Part shown: piece by piece, positions 16,860-26,979 of the stretch
How the letters are laid out: each line of letters opens with the position of its first letter
Position numbering within the stretch: position 1 is the first letter of the stretch
NCBI RefSeq assembly: GCF_900108345.1
Contig: NZ_FNVV01000013.1
Location: forward strand, 966,944-1,030,943
Direction: 5' to 3'
Length of the DNA stretch: 64,000 nucleotides
DNA from: Bacteroides ndongoniae
GTDB taxonomy: Bacteria > Bacteroidota > Bacteroidia > Bacteroidales > Bacteroidaceae
Notes under the pieces: generated by a model
The model's database searches: none
What the model was told of the DNA's origin: nothing
What the model saw: the letters and a program-made list of their open reading frames with translations, nothing else
Translations under genes and position numbers: made by a program

Positions 16860-19634
16860 TTATGCCTGTAGTTTTTCTTGCAGGAACTGTCCGGTATAGC
16901 TGGCTGCACATTGGGCTACTTCTTCCGGAGTGCCTGTGGCTACGATGTAACCACCTTTGTCGCCACCTTCGGGACCAAGATCGATGACGTAGTCGGCACA
17001 CTTGACAACGTCGAGATTATGCTCGATGATGACAATGCTGTGTCCCCGCTTGATCAGCGAGTCGAAAGCTTCGAGCAATTTCCGGATGTCGTGGAAATGC
17101 AGGCCGGTGGTAGGCTCGTCGAAGATGAAGAGGGTAGGGTCGGCCTTTTCCTGACTCAGGTAGTAAGCCAGTTTGACGCGCTGGTTTTCGCCTCCCGACA
17201 GGGTGGACGAGGACTGTCCCAGCTTGATGTAGCCCAAACCGACTTCCTGCAACGGTTGCAGCTTCTTTACAATCTTTTTCTGTCCGTGCTGTGTGAAGAA
17301 TTCGACAGCCTGGTTGACAGTCATCTCCAGTACGTCGTAGATGCTCATGTCGTGGAACTTCACTTCCAGCGTGTCGGCTTTGAAGCGTTTGCCGTGGCAC
17401 GATTCACACTCCAGCACCAGGTCGGCCATGAACTGCATTTCGACGGTGATGGTACCTTCGCCCTTGCATTCCTCGCACCGTCCGCCTTCGCTGTTGAAGC
17501 TGAAATAGCCGGCGGTGTATCCCATTTGTTTGGCCAGTGGCTGTTCGGCCCAGAGTTTTCGTATCTCGTCGTAAGCCTTGATGTAAGTCACCGGATTGCT
17601 TCGCGATGATTTTCCGATGGGATTCTGGTCGACAAACTCTACGTTGCGCAGGCTCTTCAGGTCGCCTCCTATCGATACAAACTCACCGGGGCGTTCGGTG
17701 CACTCGTCCAGTTCGCGCTTCAGGGCACGGTAGAAGATGTCGCGTACCAGTGTACTTTTTCCCGATCCGCTGACGCCGGTGACTACTGTCATCACGTTTA
17801 GAGGGAAGCGTACATCCACACCTTTCAGGTTGTTCTCGCGCGCACCTTTTATTTCGATGTAGTTGTTCCAAGGCCGGTGGTGGGTCGGTACAGGGATGGT
17901 TTCTTCGCCCAGCAGGTAGCGTACGGTGTAGCTTTCGCTGCCCTTCTGCAAGTCCTTCATGTCCCCCTGGTAAACTACTTGTCCGCCCAGTCGTCCGGCT
18001 TTAGGACCGATATCGATGATGTAGTCGGCTGCGCGGATGATTTCCTCGTCATGTTCTACTACGACAACGGTGTTGCCCAGTTGTTGCAGCTGCCGCAGTA
18101 CGTGTATCAGTTTGTCGGTATCGCGGCTATGCAGTCCGATGCTGGGTTCGTCCAGAATGTACAGACTTCCTACCAGGCTGCTTCCCAACGATGTGGCCAG
18201 GTTGATGCGTTGGCTTTCACCGCCCGAGAGTGAATTGCTGAGTCGGTTCAGGGTCAGATAGCCCAGTCCTACGTCGAGCAGGAACTGCAGCCGGCTGTTT
18301 ATCTCGGTCAGGATGCGTCGGGCTACGTCAGCATCGTGCTTGCTTAGTTTCAGGTTGTCGAAGAAGACTTTCAGTTCGGTGACAGGCAGGTCTACCAGTT
18401 CGGAAATGCTTCGTCCGCCCACTTTCACGTAGCCGGCTTCGGGTTTCAACCGTGTGCCGTGGCATTTGGGACAGAGGGTTTTTCCGCGATAACGGGCCAG
18501 CATGACGCGGTATTGTATCTTGTATTGGTTTTCCTGCAACATCTTGAAGAAAGCGTTGATGCCTTCGAAGTAGGGCGTTCCTTCCCACAGCATGCGGCGT
18601 TGTTTGTCGGTCAGCTGATAGTAGGGAGTGAAGATGGGGAATCCTGCTTTTTCGGCTCCTCTGATCACCATGTCTTTCCACTCGCCCATCTTTTCGCCAC
18701 GCCAGCACACTACAGCACCGTCGTATACCGAAAGGGAGCGGTTGGGAACTACCAGGTGTTCGTCGATGCCGATCACCCGTCCGAATCCTTCACACTCGGG
18801 ACAGGCACCGATGGGCGAGTTGAACGAAAACATCTGGTCGTTGGGCTCTTCGAAGGTAATGCCGTCCGCTTCGAACTTTGTACTGAAGCGGTAGAGGCTG
18901 GTTCCGCCGTCCGCCTGATAGAAACGCAGCAAGCAGGCACCGTCGCCCTCGTACATGGCAGTTTCGGCCGAATCAATCAGGCGGCTGATGCTGTCCTTCT
19001 CGGTCGAGACAGTCATACGGTCGACCAGCAGGAAGATGGTGTCGCCTTCACGGGGCTGGTATTCGTCGATGCGTACCATCTGACCGTTTACCTCCAGCCG
19101 ATTGAATCCTTGTTGCATGTCCACCTCCAGCTGCTGGGCCAGTGTGCGGTCTTCGCGTAGCAACAGAGGAGCCAGTACGGTGAACCGGGTTCCTTCGGGG
19201 TATTCGGTCATGCAGTTTACGATGTCCTCGGTAGAGTGTTTCTTCACCTCCTGCCCGCTGATGGGGCTGAAGGTTTTGCCCACCCGTGCATAGAGCAGGC
19301 GCAGGTATTCGTATATTTCAGTCGATGTGCCCACGGTAGAACGCGGGTTACGGCTGCTTACTTTCTGTTCGATGGCGATGGCGGGCGGTATTCCTTTTAT
19401 AAAGTCGCATTCGGGTTTACTCATTCTCCCCAGAAACTGGCGTGCATAGCTGCTGAGGCTCTCCACGTAGCGGCGTTGGCCTTCGGCATACAGTGTGTCG
19501 AAGGCCAGCGACGATTTTCCCGAACCGGACAGTCCGGTAATGACAACCAGCTTGTTGCGTGGTATTTCGACATCAATGTTTTTCAGGTTGTTGACCCGTG
19601 CACCCTTGATGATGATAGATTTTGATTCGCTCAT
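16860..19634 (-). CDS. uvrA: Excinuclease ABC subunit A
   Basis: DNA-damage recognition ATPase of nucleotide excision repair. 924 residues with two ABC modules. Walker A motifs [12 protein letters not shown] (about 33-44) and [11 protein letters not shown] (about 620-630), signatures [12 protein letters not shown] and [12 protein letters not shown], and zinc-binding Cys clusters [26 protein letters not shown] and CESCHGKR. Full length. A -7-like box TAAGTTTG lies 26 bp upstream (19660-19667). Confidence 0.97.
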   Translation of the reverse strand: MSESKSIIIKGARVNNLKNIDVEIPRNKLVVITGLSGSGKSSLAFDTLYAEGQRRYVESLSSYARQFLGRMSKPECDFIKGIPPAIAIEQKVSSRNPRSTVGTSTEIYEYLRLLYARVGKTFSPISGQEVKKHSTEDIVNCMTEYPEGTRFTVLAPLLLREDRTLAQQLEVDMQQGFNRLEVNGQMVRIDEYQPREGDTIFLLVDRMTVSTEKDSISRLIDSAETAMYEGDGACLLRFYQADGGTSLYRFSTKFEADGITFEEPNDQMFSFNSPIGACPECEGFGRVIGIDEHLVVPNRSLSVYDGAVVCWRGEKMGEWKDMVIRGAEKAGFPIFTPYYQLTDKQRRMLWEGTPYFEGINAFFKMLQENQYKIQYRVMLARYRGKTLCPKCHGTRLKPEAGYVKVGGRSISELVDLPVTELKVFFDNLKLSKHDADVARRILTEINSRLQFLLDVGLGYLTLNRLSNSLSGGESQRINLATSLGSSLVGSLYILDEPSIGLHSRDTDKLIHVLRQLQQLGNTVVVVEHDEEIIRAADYIIDIGPKAGRLGGQVVYQGDMKDLQKGSESYTVRYLLGEETIPVPTHHRPWNNYIEIKGARENNLKGVDVRFPLNVMTVVTGVSGSGKSTLVRDIFYRALKRELDECTERPGEFVSIGGDLKSLRNVEFVDQNPIGKSSRSNPVTYIKAYDEIRKLWAEQPLAKQMGYTAGYFSFNSEGGRCEECKGEGTITVEMQFMADLVLECESCHGKRFKADTLEVKFHDMSIYDVLEMTVNQAVEFFTQHGQKKIVKKLQPLQEVGLGYIKLGQSSSTLSGGENQRVKLAYYLSQEKADPTLFIFDEPTTGLHFHDIRKLLEAFDSLIKRGHSIVIIEHNLDVVKCADYVIDLGPEGGDKGGYIVATGTPEEVAQCAASYTGQFLQEKLQA

Positions 19635-19659
19635 GTTTCGTCTTTCGCTTATTAGGATG

Positions 19660-19667
19660 CAAACTTA
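19660..19667 (-). promoter_or_regulatory. Possible -7 box of uvrA
   Basis: Minus-strand TAAGTTTG matches TAnnTTTG, 25 bp before the ATG. No TTTG at -33. Confidence 0.4.
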
Positions 19668-19725
19668 CGCAAAAAACGGATGAAACAGTAATTTTGGGGT
19701 GGATTTTATAAGGTCCCACATGTTT

Positions 19726-22700
19726 CTACGGGCGTTTCCGTCTTCTGTACTCTGTTGGCGTCATCTGGAATCTTTCTTTGAAATGTTGCCGGAAGAGTTT
19801 CGGAGAAGTAAAACCGGTACGATCCCCGATTTCGTTGACGTTGTATTCCGGATGGGTATCCAATAGTCTGGCTGCTTCCTGTATGCGAATGTCTAGAATG
19901 AATTCTAACGGAGTCTGTCCGGTTGCCTTTCTGCACTTGGTGAACAGCAGTGTACGGGATATACCTAATTCTTGAGCCAGAAGTTGGACAGAGAGATCTG
20001 AATTTTCCAAATGTCTGCGTATTGCTTCTGTCGCTTTGTTGATGAAGTCTTGAGACTGAATGTCGTTGGCCAATTGCTGGGGAATATGCGTTATGGTGGA
20101 GGAAGGATCGGTTAATTGTTCTTTTACTCTCATCCGGTTTTTTATCAGGTTGTTGCATCGTGAAATTAGTAACTGGATATCGAATGGCTTCACAATGTAA
20201 TCGTCCGCACCGGTTTGCCATCCTTTTAATATCTGCTCTTGCTCGATGCAAGCTGTAAGAATGATGACGGGGATGTGGCAGGTTGCTTTGGTCTCTTTGA
20301 TAAGGCGGCATAACTCTGTTCCTTCCATTTCAGGCATTACTACGTCGCTCAGTACAATGTCGGGTAATTCTGCCTGCACTTTTTCCCATCCTTCCTTGCC
20401 GTTGACAGCCGTCTGTATGTGGTAGAAAGGTGTGAAAAGCTCTACCAACATATTCCGTAGTGTCTGTTGGTCTTCTACTATGAGCATCTTGCATTTGCTT
20501 GCGGGAGAAGTTACAGTTGTTTCTGCGTCTTTATGATCGTCGGTTAGGGGCAATGGCTCAGCTAAATTCTCTTCATTATCAGGAACTTCTTTGCTTTCCA
20601 ACTCTTCTGCATTTGCTGGGGAAACAGGTTCTATTTCTTCCGGTTTGAAATGTGAATATCCTGTTAGTAAATGTACGCGGAAGGTGGTTTCGTCGCCAGG
20701 ATTGCTGTAGGCCTCGATGCGTCCGTGGTGTAGTTCTACAATACCTTTAGTCAGATTCAGTCCGATACCGGTTCCGGTAGACGAATGGGTATAGTCTGCC
20801 TGATAGAAACGGTCGAATATACGATTGATGTCTTCCGGCTTGATGCCATTGCCGGTGTTGGTTACTTCAATAAGTACTTCTTCGTCGGCTTTCCGTACCG
20901 ACAATACAATTCGACCTTTAGGCGATACATATTTGAATGCATTGGATAATAAGTTGTTTATTACTTTCTGCATTTGCTTGTCGTCGAACCAGAGGAGGAT
21001 ATGTTGATGGCTTTTTTCGAAGCGGAAATCAATGTTTTTTTGAAACGCATAATCTTCGAAGTAACGGTATTGTGAGTGGAGGAAGCCGACAATATCCTGT
21101 TGTCGGGCATGAATCGTCATAAAACCTTGTTCCAATTTCCTGAAATCGAGCAATTCGGTAATCAGACTGTTCAGCTGCTGGCAGTTTTGATAAACCCTTT
21201 TCAATGCTATGTGCAAAGAACTGCCGGCCTGTTGCCGGGCCAGTAATATCTCCATTTGCCCTAAGATAATGCTTAAAGGAGTCCTGAATTCGTGTGAGAT
21301 GTTGGTGAAGAAACTTAGTTTAGACTGATTCAGCTGTTCTATGTCTTCGGCATGTTTCTTTTCGTAAATAATCTGTTCGGACAAGCGGATGCGTGTGTTG
21401 TGCATTTTCTGCAAGTAGAGCACAATCAGTAAAGCTGCTGCCAGGTAGATTGCATAAGCCCATCCGCTTCGATACAGGGGAGGAATTATCCGGATATGGA
21501 GTTGATGGGCAGACAAAGTCTCTCCGTTTTCGTCTGTTGCCTTGACTTTTAGTGTGTAATTACCAGACGGCAAGTTGGTGTATGTAATGAGATTTTCTTC
21601 GTTGAGTGGAATCCACTTCTTAGAATAACCATCCAGCTGGTAGGATAACCGGTCCCGTTTGACTGGTAGAAAATTGGTGGTTGTGTATTCTAAGGTAAAG
21701 ACATCCTGACCGGCATGAAGAGTAATCTGATCGGCCATTGAAATATCTTGTTTCAGAATTCCGGTTCCGTCCTGCACCGAAACAACGGCACCGTTAACAG
21801 TCAGCTTGTAAGGGAAAATGGAGTAGGTATGAGGCTTTTTGTGAAGGATCTCTTCCTGGAAAGAGACCATACCGTCCAAGCCGCCGATAAAGATTTCTTT
21901 GGTGGTCGTAGAATAATATAGAGAATGTTCGTTGACTGAGTTCAGGGGGAAGTCACGCCCACGTTCATAGTTGGTGAATGTTTTTGAAGCTTCGTTTAGG
22001 ACGGAGAACCCTTGATCGGTCGTTACAATCATTTTGCCATCGGACAATTCGCGTATTTCATAAACGACATTACTGCCCAATCCGTTTTTGTCGGTATCAA
22101 AGTTTTCGAAACGGTCGGTTTCGGGATGATACAGATCCAGTCCATTTCCGTTGGAACAAATCCATATTCTATGATGGCTGTCTTCGTAAATGGCGTTGAA
22201 CAGGTTACCGCTGATGCTGTTGGGAGTATTTGGGTCGTGCTTGTATTCTTTCAGTGTACGGCGTCGGATATCATATTTACAGAGCCTTTGGCCTGCACCG
22301 CTTATGATCCACAAATTGTTTTGACTGTCAACATGGAGGGCGTATGTATAATTGGTAATGGCTTGTTCTTCTGTAGAAGAGAAGAAAGGTACAGATTTTC
22401 CCGTACTGGGGTCGAACAGAGCCAGTTGGCCTTGGCCTCCCAAAAGAAGTCTATTTTGATAGGGAGTTATACTCATAATGATGTCCGATGGGATGGTGGT
22501 TGTATCTTGCGGGTTGTGGCGGTAATGTTTAAACTGTCCGGTTGAGATGTCCATTCGGTTTAATCCTCCTAAATGGGTACCAATCCACAGTAAGTCACTG
22601 TCGGCATCGTAGTATAAGCATTTTGCATGGTTATGCGACAGGCTGTTGGACGACTCATTATGTTGGTATTGTTGAAACCTGTTTTCTTTCTGTATGTAAC

Positions 22701-23772
22701 GGCATATTCCACCACCTTCTGTGCAAAGCCATAAGTCTCCTCTGATATCGGTGGTCATTTCTCCTATAATAGGTGAGCTTAATCCGTTCTTGTCGTTAGG
22801 CACTGCATAATACTTCTGATAATATTGTGAAGTTGGAGTGAAGTAGTTAACACCTCCGTAATAGGTGCCGGCCCAGATGATTCCTTGACGGTCGCACATT
22901 AATCCCCAGACAGACGATTCTGTTAGTCCATTGGCTTCTGCTGCGTAGTAAGCTGTGAATTTACCTGTTTCTCGGTTGTATTTGTCCAGTCCGTGGAATG
23001 TTGAAATCCAGATATTACCGTTATGGTCTTCACAACAACGGTGTGTCTGGTTATGACTGAGGCTTTCCGGATCGGAATTAGAATGGGAAAAATGTTCTAT
23101 TTTCCCATTTTTCAGGCAATATAATCCTTTCCCGTCATAGCTGGTTATCCATATCCATCCGTGGGAGTCGCAGAATAAATCACTGGGGCGTATGTTCTCT
23201 ATCAGACAAATCGTTTTTCCTCCTTTCAGCAAATAGAGTCCATTGCTTGTGCCTGCCAATAGAGAGTCTGCTTTTTGTAACAGACATAAGATGTTTTGTC
23301 CGGCTGCACGTCCTGTTAAATGGAAAACCTCCTCTTTTTCCCCTTTTTCTTTCCATCGGTAAATTTGATCTCCCTGGCAATAATAAAGGTCTTGGTTAAA
23401 ATAGATTGATTCTACAGGATGATTGGTCAAGCGGCTAAAGCGATTGGAAGGAATATTATAACGTACGAGTCCTTTGTTGCAACGGATGTAGACGTTTCCT
23501 TTGCCGTCACCAGTTATCTGATGAATCAGATTGCTGTGTAAACTTTCAGGTTGTTTTTTATTATATCTGAATATCTGTATATTTTGTCCGTTATAAAGGT
23601 TTAGTCCGTTACGCGTACCAATCCAGATAAAACCACGTTCGTCCTGGTAAAATGTCATGCCTGAGTTGTGGGATAGTCCATCGGCTACGGTGAGGTGGCG
23701 AAAAAATATAGGAGTACTGTATGTTTGAAGAGTGGCCAGCAGCAGATAGAACAATAATAAGTTTATTTTCAT
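19726..23772 (-). CDS. Hybrid two-component system sensor/regulator (HTCS)
   Basis: 1348 residues combining sensor and regulator in one chain. Signal peptide, then a periplasmic two-bladed propeller sensor (about 20-680) of repeats such as GFIWIGTRNGLNLYN and GNIWISTFHGLDKYN, a Y_Y_Y domain (about 690-755), one membrane helix near 770-790, His-kinase core with FFTNISHEFRTPLS, HATPase, a receiver (about 1095-1215) with LSDVVMPEME, and an AraC-type HTH (about 1245-1345; NEIGDRTGFTSPKLFRQHFK). It is divergent from the lyase gene at 24276 and most likely activates it through the repeats at 23992-24016. Confidence 0.96.
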   Translation of the reverse strand: MKINLLLFYLLLATLQTYSTPIFFRHLTVADGLSHNSGMTFYQDERGFIWIGTRNGLNLYNGQNIQIFRYNKKQPESLHSNLIHQITGDGKGNVYIRCNKGLVRYNIPSNRFSRLTNHPVESIYFNQDLYYCQGDQIYRWKEKGEKEEVFHLTGRAAGQNILCLLQKADSLLAGTSNGLYLLKGGKTICLIENIRPSDLFCDSHGWIWITSYDGKGLYCLKNGKIEHFSHSNSDPESLSHNQTHRCCEDHNGNIWISTFHGLDKYNRETGKFTAYYAAEANGLTESSVWGLMCDRQGIIWAGTYYGGVNYFTPTSQYYQKYYAVPNDKNGLSSPIIGEMTTDIRGDLWLCTEGGGICRYIQKENRFQQYQHNESSNSLSHNHAKCLYYDADSDLLWIGTHLGGLNRMDISTGQFKHYRHNPQDTTTIPSDIIMSITPYQNRLLLGGQGQLALFDPSTGKSVPFFSSTEEQAITNYTYALHVDSQNNLWIISGAGQRLCKYDIRRRTLKEYKHDPNTPNSISGNLFNAIYEDSHHRIWICSNGNGLDLYHPETDRFENFDTDKNGLGSNVVYEIRELSDGKMIVTTDQGFSVLNEASKTFTNYERGRDFPLNSVNEHSLYYSTTTKEIFIGGLDGMVSFQEEILHKKPHTYSIFPYKLTVNGAVVSVQDGTGILKQDISMADQITLHAGQDVFTLEYTTTNFLPVKRDRLSYQLDGYSKKWIPLNEENLITYTNLPSGNYTLKVKATDENGETLSAHQLHIRIIPPLYRSGWAYAIYLAAALLIVLYLQKMHNTRIRLSEQIIYEKKHAEDIEQLNQSKLSFFTNISHEFRTPLSIILGQMEILLARQQAGSSLHIALKRVYQNCQQLNSLITELLDFRKLEQGFMTIHARQQDIVGFLHSQYRYFEDYAFQKNIDFRFEKSHQHILLWFDDKQMQKVINNLLSNAFKYVSPKGRIVLSVRKADEEVLIEVTNTGNGIKPEDINRIFDRFYQADYTHSSTGTGIGLNLTKGIVELHHGRIEAYSNPGDETTFRVHLLTGYSHFKPEEIEPVSPANAEELESKEVPDNEENLAEPLPLTDDHKDAETTVTSPASKCKMLIVEDQQTLRNMLVELFTPFYHIQTAVNGKEGWEKVQAELPDIVLSDVVMPEMEGTELCRLIKETKATCHIPVIILTACIEQEQILKGWQTGADDYIVKPFDIQLLISRCNNLIKNRMRVKEQLTDPSSTITHIPQQLANDIQSQDFINKATEAIRRHLENSDLSVQLLAQELGISRTLLFTKCRKATGQTPLEFILDIRIQEAARLLDTHPEYNVNEIGDRTGFTSPKLFRQHFKERFQMTPTEYRRRKRP

Positions 23773-23810
23773 GGTACTTTTCCTGTTTTTTTCTTACTGT
23801 TTGTCTGATG

Positions 23811-23818
23811 CAAAAATA
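23811..23818 (-). promoter_or_regulatory. -7 box of the HTCS gene
   Basis: Minus-strand TATTTTTG, 38 bp before the ATG. The -33 position is TTGC rather than TTTG. Confidence 0.45.
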
Positions 23819-23867
23819 GATTGAGAAGTATTATTGAGCAATAGAATAGTGTATTTTTTAGCCTTGT

Positions 23868-24105
23868 TGTACGATTCTTGCTCATTTTTTGGACGAGTTG
23901 TCCAATTTGCAGATGGCTATTTATGACTGTATTCTTTAGCGGTTATCTGTTTGGAAGAGCAGTTAGGCTATTTGAAGCGTGAGGCTGAATCGTACACAAA
24001 AGAGGTTGAATCGTACAGAGTATGTTTTTAAGCAGGGTATGAACTTACATTCTCTTCTTTTGCACAATTCAGTATTCTGGTTTGTAGGAATGTGAACTAC
24101 ATTTG
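23868..24105 (+). promoter_or_regulatory. Regulatory region and promoter of the PL8-like locus
   Basis: This covers the core of the 503-bp divergent intergenic region. Direct repeats GAATCGTACA at 23987 and 24008 are 21 bp apart. A reversed copy TGTACGATTC is at 23868, and an inverted repeat TTGGAC-N5-GTCCAA is at 23889-23905. The -7 box TACATTTG is at 24098-24105 with no -33 TTTG, as expected for an activated promoter. The GTAC cores lie 106 and 85 bp before the -7 box. The leader to ATG 24276 is about 170 nt; nothing else was recognised in it. Confidence 0.65.
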
Positions 24106-24275
24106 CATCATTGACAAAATATGTATCCTTTGATTAGAAAATGACTGGTTAGCTGAAGAAAAGGTAATACTGCTTTGTTGAAAGGATAACCAAACCGGAG
24201 AGGACATTTCGGCATTCAGCTCTTGGGGTGAAGGGATGACCTCTTCCTTTTTCTGTGATAAAACGTTTGTGATAT

Positions 24276-26678
24276 ATGAAAAATAATGTATTGAATATCG
24301 GAATAGGTTTGTTTTTTGCTTTAAACTGTTTTTGTTTAGGGGAAGTTGCTGCACAGAACCGTGAAGCACAGATGGCTGAACGTTGTTATTTGCGTTATTA
24401 TCAGGAAGCCCGTCAGGTGCAGGATGCCGCCAAAGGACAGGCCATTGAGAATTTCAGGCAATTTTATGCCAAACATACTTATTTGAATCTGAATAATTAT
24501 TCCAAGGACTATCGCCCTTATCTGGAGACTTTGCAGGCAGATGGTACGTTTGCCGATTTGCATGACAAGGATGCGGGGAAAGTGGTTGGTGGAAATTCGG
24601 CCAACAGTGGAGGTTCGATTACGGAAGGGTACTATCGGTTGTGGGCTATCTCCGAAGCTTTCCGGCGAGGCGAACTGGATTGGCAGAAAGATGGTGAGCT
24701 TTGGAGGCGTTGCCAGAAGGCCATTGTGCATTATGGCGAACTGGAGATTTCGCGCGGTAACGAGTGGTATCGTTTTCATGCTTCGTGTTTTGCCTTGCCC
24801 GAGGCTGCCGTCAATATTTATTTTTGCCATTTGCCTCAAATGGATGCCGTGGAGAAGGGCAAAACGGATGACTTCTTGCTGAAAAAGGCATGTGACATGC
24901 TGAAGATGATAGCTTTACAGGCTTGGACGCAGCCCTATCGCAAGGATGAGACCGACCTGAATGTGGTGTCGGAAGAACGATTTCGCAAACATGTGTGGTG
25001 GGTAGGAGGTAACGGTGTGGGATATCGGGCACTGTTGCAAGCGGCTTTTATGTACCGTTCTATTCCTATGATCGATGTGCTGGCCGAAGTGTGCCGTAAG
25101 GGGATTACGCCTACTTCACAGACTACTTACGACGATTCTTTTTGGAACGAAGGCTTTACGGCCGATGGTGCCGGTTGGGGGCACGGACGTCAATGCTTGG
25201 TGTGGGGATATCCCATCGACGGTACTCGCGGAGCGTTGGGGATACTTACTTTACTGAAAGGCACTCCTTGGGCACAACAGCTGGATAGAAGAAATGTGGA
25301 AGCATTGATGAACTATTTCCGAGGGGCTAATTTCTATTATTACAAAGGGTATAAGCTGGCTTGCGTAGATCGCAGTTCGATGTTGTATATGGATGCTCCG
25401 GCTGCTATCCCTTACAGCAGTCTGTTGGATAATGTACTGGCTAACTGGATTGAATCGTTCACTCCTGATGAACAGGAGGAACTGAAACGTTTGCGGAGTG
25501 AAATACCCTCGATGAATATAAATATGAATGGTGATGGCCGCTACAATGGTACGCGCTGGTTTTTCAATAACGATGATCTGGTGAAAAAGAACGACCGTTA
25601 CCACGTGATAGCCAATATGGCGTCGGTGCGCTGCGATGGTCTGGAAAGTGCTTACACCTTTGCCGATGCGTTCAATTATTACACGAACGATGGTGCACTG
25701 ATGTTTCAGCGCCGAGGAAATGAATATCGTAACGTGTATGGTGCGTACGATGTGACTGCATTTCCGGGAGTAACTGCCCGTGAAGGTATGGAACAGCTGA
25801 AACCTGTTGAAAATTGGCGTGGCTATTGTAGCAAATACAATTTTGCCGGTGCTGCTACTTCGGGAGGCGAAAACGCTGCGGCAGGTTTTGTATTCGAGAA
25901 GATGAATGCTTCTGACAAGAAAGGAGTGAATGACAAAGGCCGTGGCGGAGCCGACCGTGTGATTTATGGAGTGAAGGCGCATAAAGCGGCTTTCATTTTA
26001 GGCGATTATGTAGTAGCTTTGGGAGCAGGCATTACTAATCTTACACCCGAGGTAAACGGGAATATCCGTACCACACTTGATCAGACGGAGCGTACGGGCA
26101 ACGTTTTTGTTCATCATGGCAAAGGTATTGACTGGATTGTACAACGGGGTGGTTTTGCCTATTCTGCTTTCCCGGAGTATCAGAAACGGATGCACTATGT
26201 CTGTGAAACCAAACGGACGGATTGGGTGAAAATGAATCCTGCCAACCGGGGACGAAAGAATCTGCCTGCTGAGGTTGATATGCTGCGTCTATGGATAGAT
26301 CACGGAACTACTCCTACGGACGACACTTACGGTTATGCAGTGTACTGTGGCGATGGTTTGCCTGCCGACCGTTATCCTTTTCGGGTATTGCGCAACGATA
26401 CTACGCTGCAAGCGGTTCGTTCAACGGACGGAAGAGTGACAGGAGCTGTCTTCTATCGTGCCGATGAGGGTTTGAAAGCTAAACATCTTCAGCTGTCTGT
26501 CTCTGCTCCTTGCGTAGTATTGATAGAACAGACTTCCGAAGGTACATTGCTTAGTGTGACCGATGCTTGTATGGATAAAAATCTGAAAGAAATCAGAGTA
26601 AATTGGAATGGTAAGACTTATATTTGTCCGATGTCGCAGGGCGAGCTATGCGGAAAGCCTACGGTTGTAAAACTGTAA
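24276..26678 (+). CDS. Secreted polysaccharide lyase, PL8-like
   Basis: 800 residues with a signal peptide ending near GEVAAQN. The N-terminal half is helical, as in an alpha/alpha toroid. It carries PL8-like catalytic landmarks: WWVGGNGVGYR (Asn) and DGAGWGHGRQCLVWGYPIDG (His, Tyr). The C-terminal half is beta-rich (MFQRRGNEYRNVYGAYDVTA). Such lyases cleave uronate-containing polysaccharides by beta-elimination in the periplasm or at the surface. The exact CAZy family is uncertain; PL38 or a PL8 relative are both possible. It is the first gene after the HTCS-controlled promoter and heads a co-directional enzyme set. Confidence 0.72.
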   Translation: MKNNVLNIGIGLFFALNCFCLGEVAAQNREAQMAERCYLRYYQEARQVQDAAKGQAIENFRQFYAKHTYLNLNNYSKDYRPYLETLQADGTFADLHDKDAGKVVGGNSANSGGSITEGYYRLWAISEAFRRGELDWQKDGELWRRCQKAIVHYGELEISRGNEWYRFHASCFALPEAAVNIYFCHLPQMDAVEKGKTDDFLLKKACDMLKMIALQAWTQPYRKDETDLNVVSEERFRKHVWWVGGNGVGYRALLQAAFMYRSIPMIDVLAEVCRKGITPTSQTTYDDSFWNEGFTADGAGWGHGRQCLVWGYPIDGTRGALGILTLLKGTPWAQQLDRRNVEALMNYFRGANFYYYKGYKLACVDRSSMLYMDAPAAIPYSSLLDNVLANWIESFTPDEQEELKRLRSEIPSMNINMNGDGRYNGTRWFFNNDDLVKKNDRYHVIANMASVRCDGLESAYTFADAFNYYTNDGALMFQRRGNEYRNVYGAYDVTAFPGVTAREGMEQLKPVENWRGYCSKYNFAGAATSGGENAAAGFVFEKMNASDKKGVNDKGRGGADRVIYGVKAHKAAFILGDYVVALGAGITNLTPEVNGNIRTTLDQTERTGNVFVHHGKGIDWIVQRGGFAYSAFPEYQKRMHYVCETKRTDWVKMNPANRGRKNLPAEVDMLRLWIDHGTTPTDDTYGYAVYCGDGLPADRYPFRVLRNDTTLQAVRSTDGRVTGAVFYRADEGLKAKHLQLSVSAPCVVLIEQTSEGTLLSVTDACMDKNLKEIRVNWNGKTYICPMSQGELCGKPTVVKL

Positions 26679-26801
26679 ACCTCCGGAGCAGAAAAATGCC
26701 TGAAACTTTGATGAATTGGTGATGAATGCCACGTGTGCAGGACAGAACTTGTTTGGGTGCTGACTTCATTGTATTGTTGTCGGACACTGGTCATGAATTT
26801 A

Positions 26802-26908
26802 CTGCATACAAGTGTGCAGCAGTTCTGCAACTGGCTTGCAGTGTCACTGCATACAGGTTTGCAGCGGCTCTGCAACAAGCTTGCAGTAACTCTGCAACAA
26901 GTGTGCAA
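26802..26908. repeat. Array C: 22-23 bp periodic inverted words (CTGCAA/TTGCAG)
   Basis: CTGCA starts at 26802, 26825, 26847, 26870, 26892; TGCAG at 26815, 26837, 26860, 26882 (degenerate TGCAA at 26904). The mean period is 22.5 bp. Clean units are CTGCAA-N5-TTGCAG. The array lies between the lyase and GH3 genes; the rest of 26679-26979 shows nothing recognisable. Confidence 0.82.
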
Positions 26909-26979
26909 CGCATGGGACACAAGTGTTTGTCTGTTTACAGGTTTGTACGATAGATAAGAATTAGAAAAAATAGAATACC

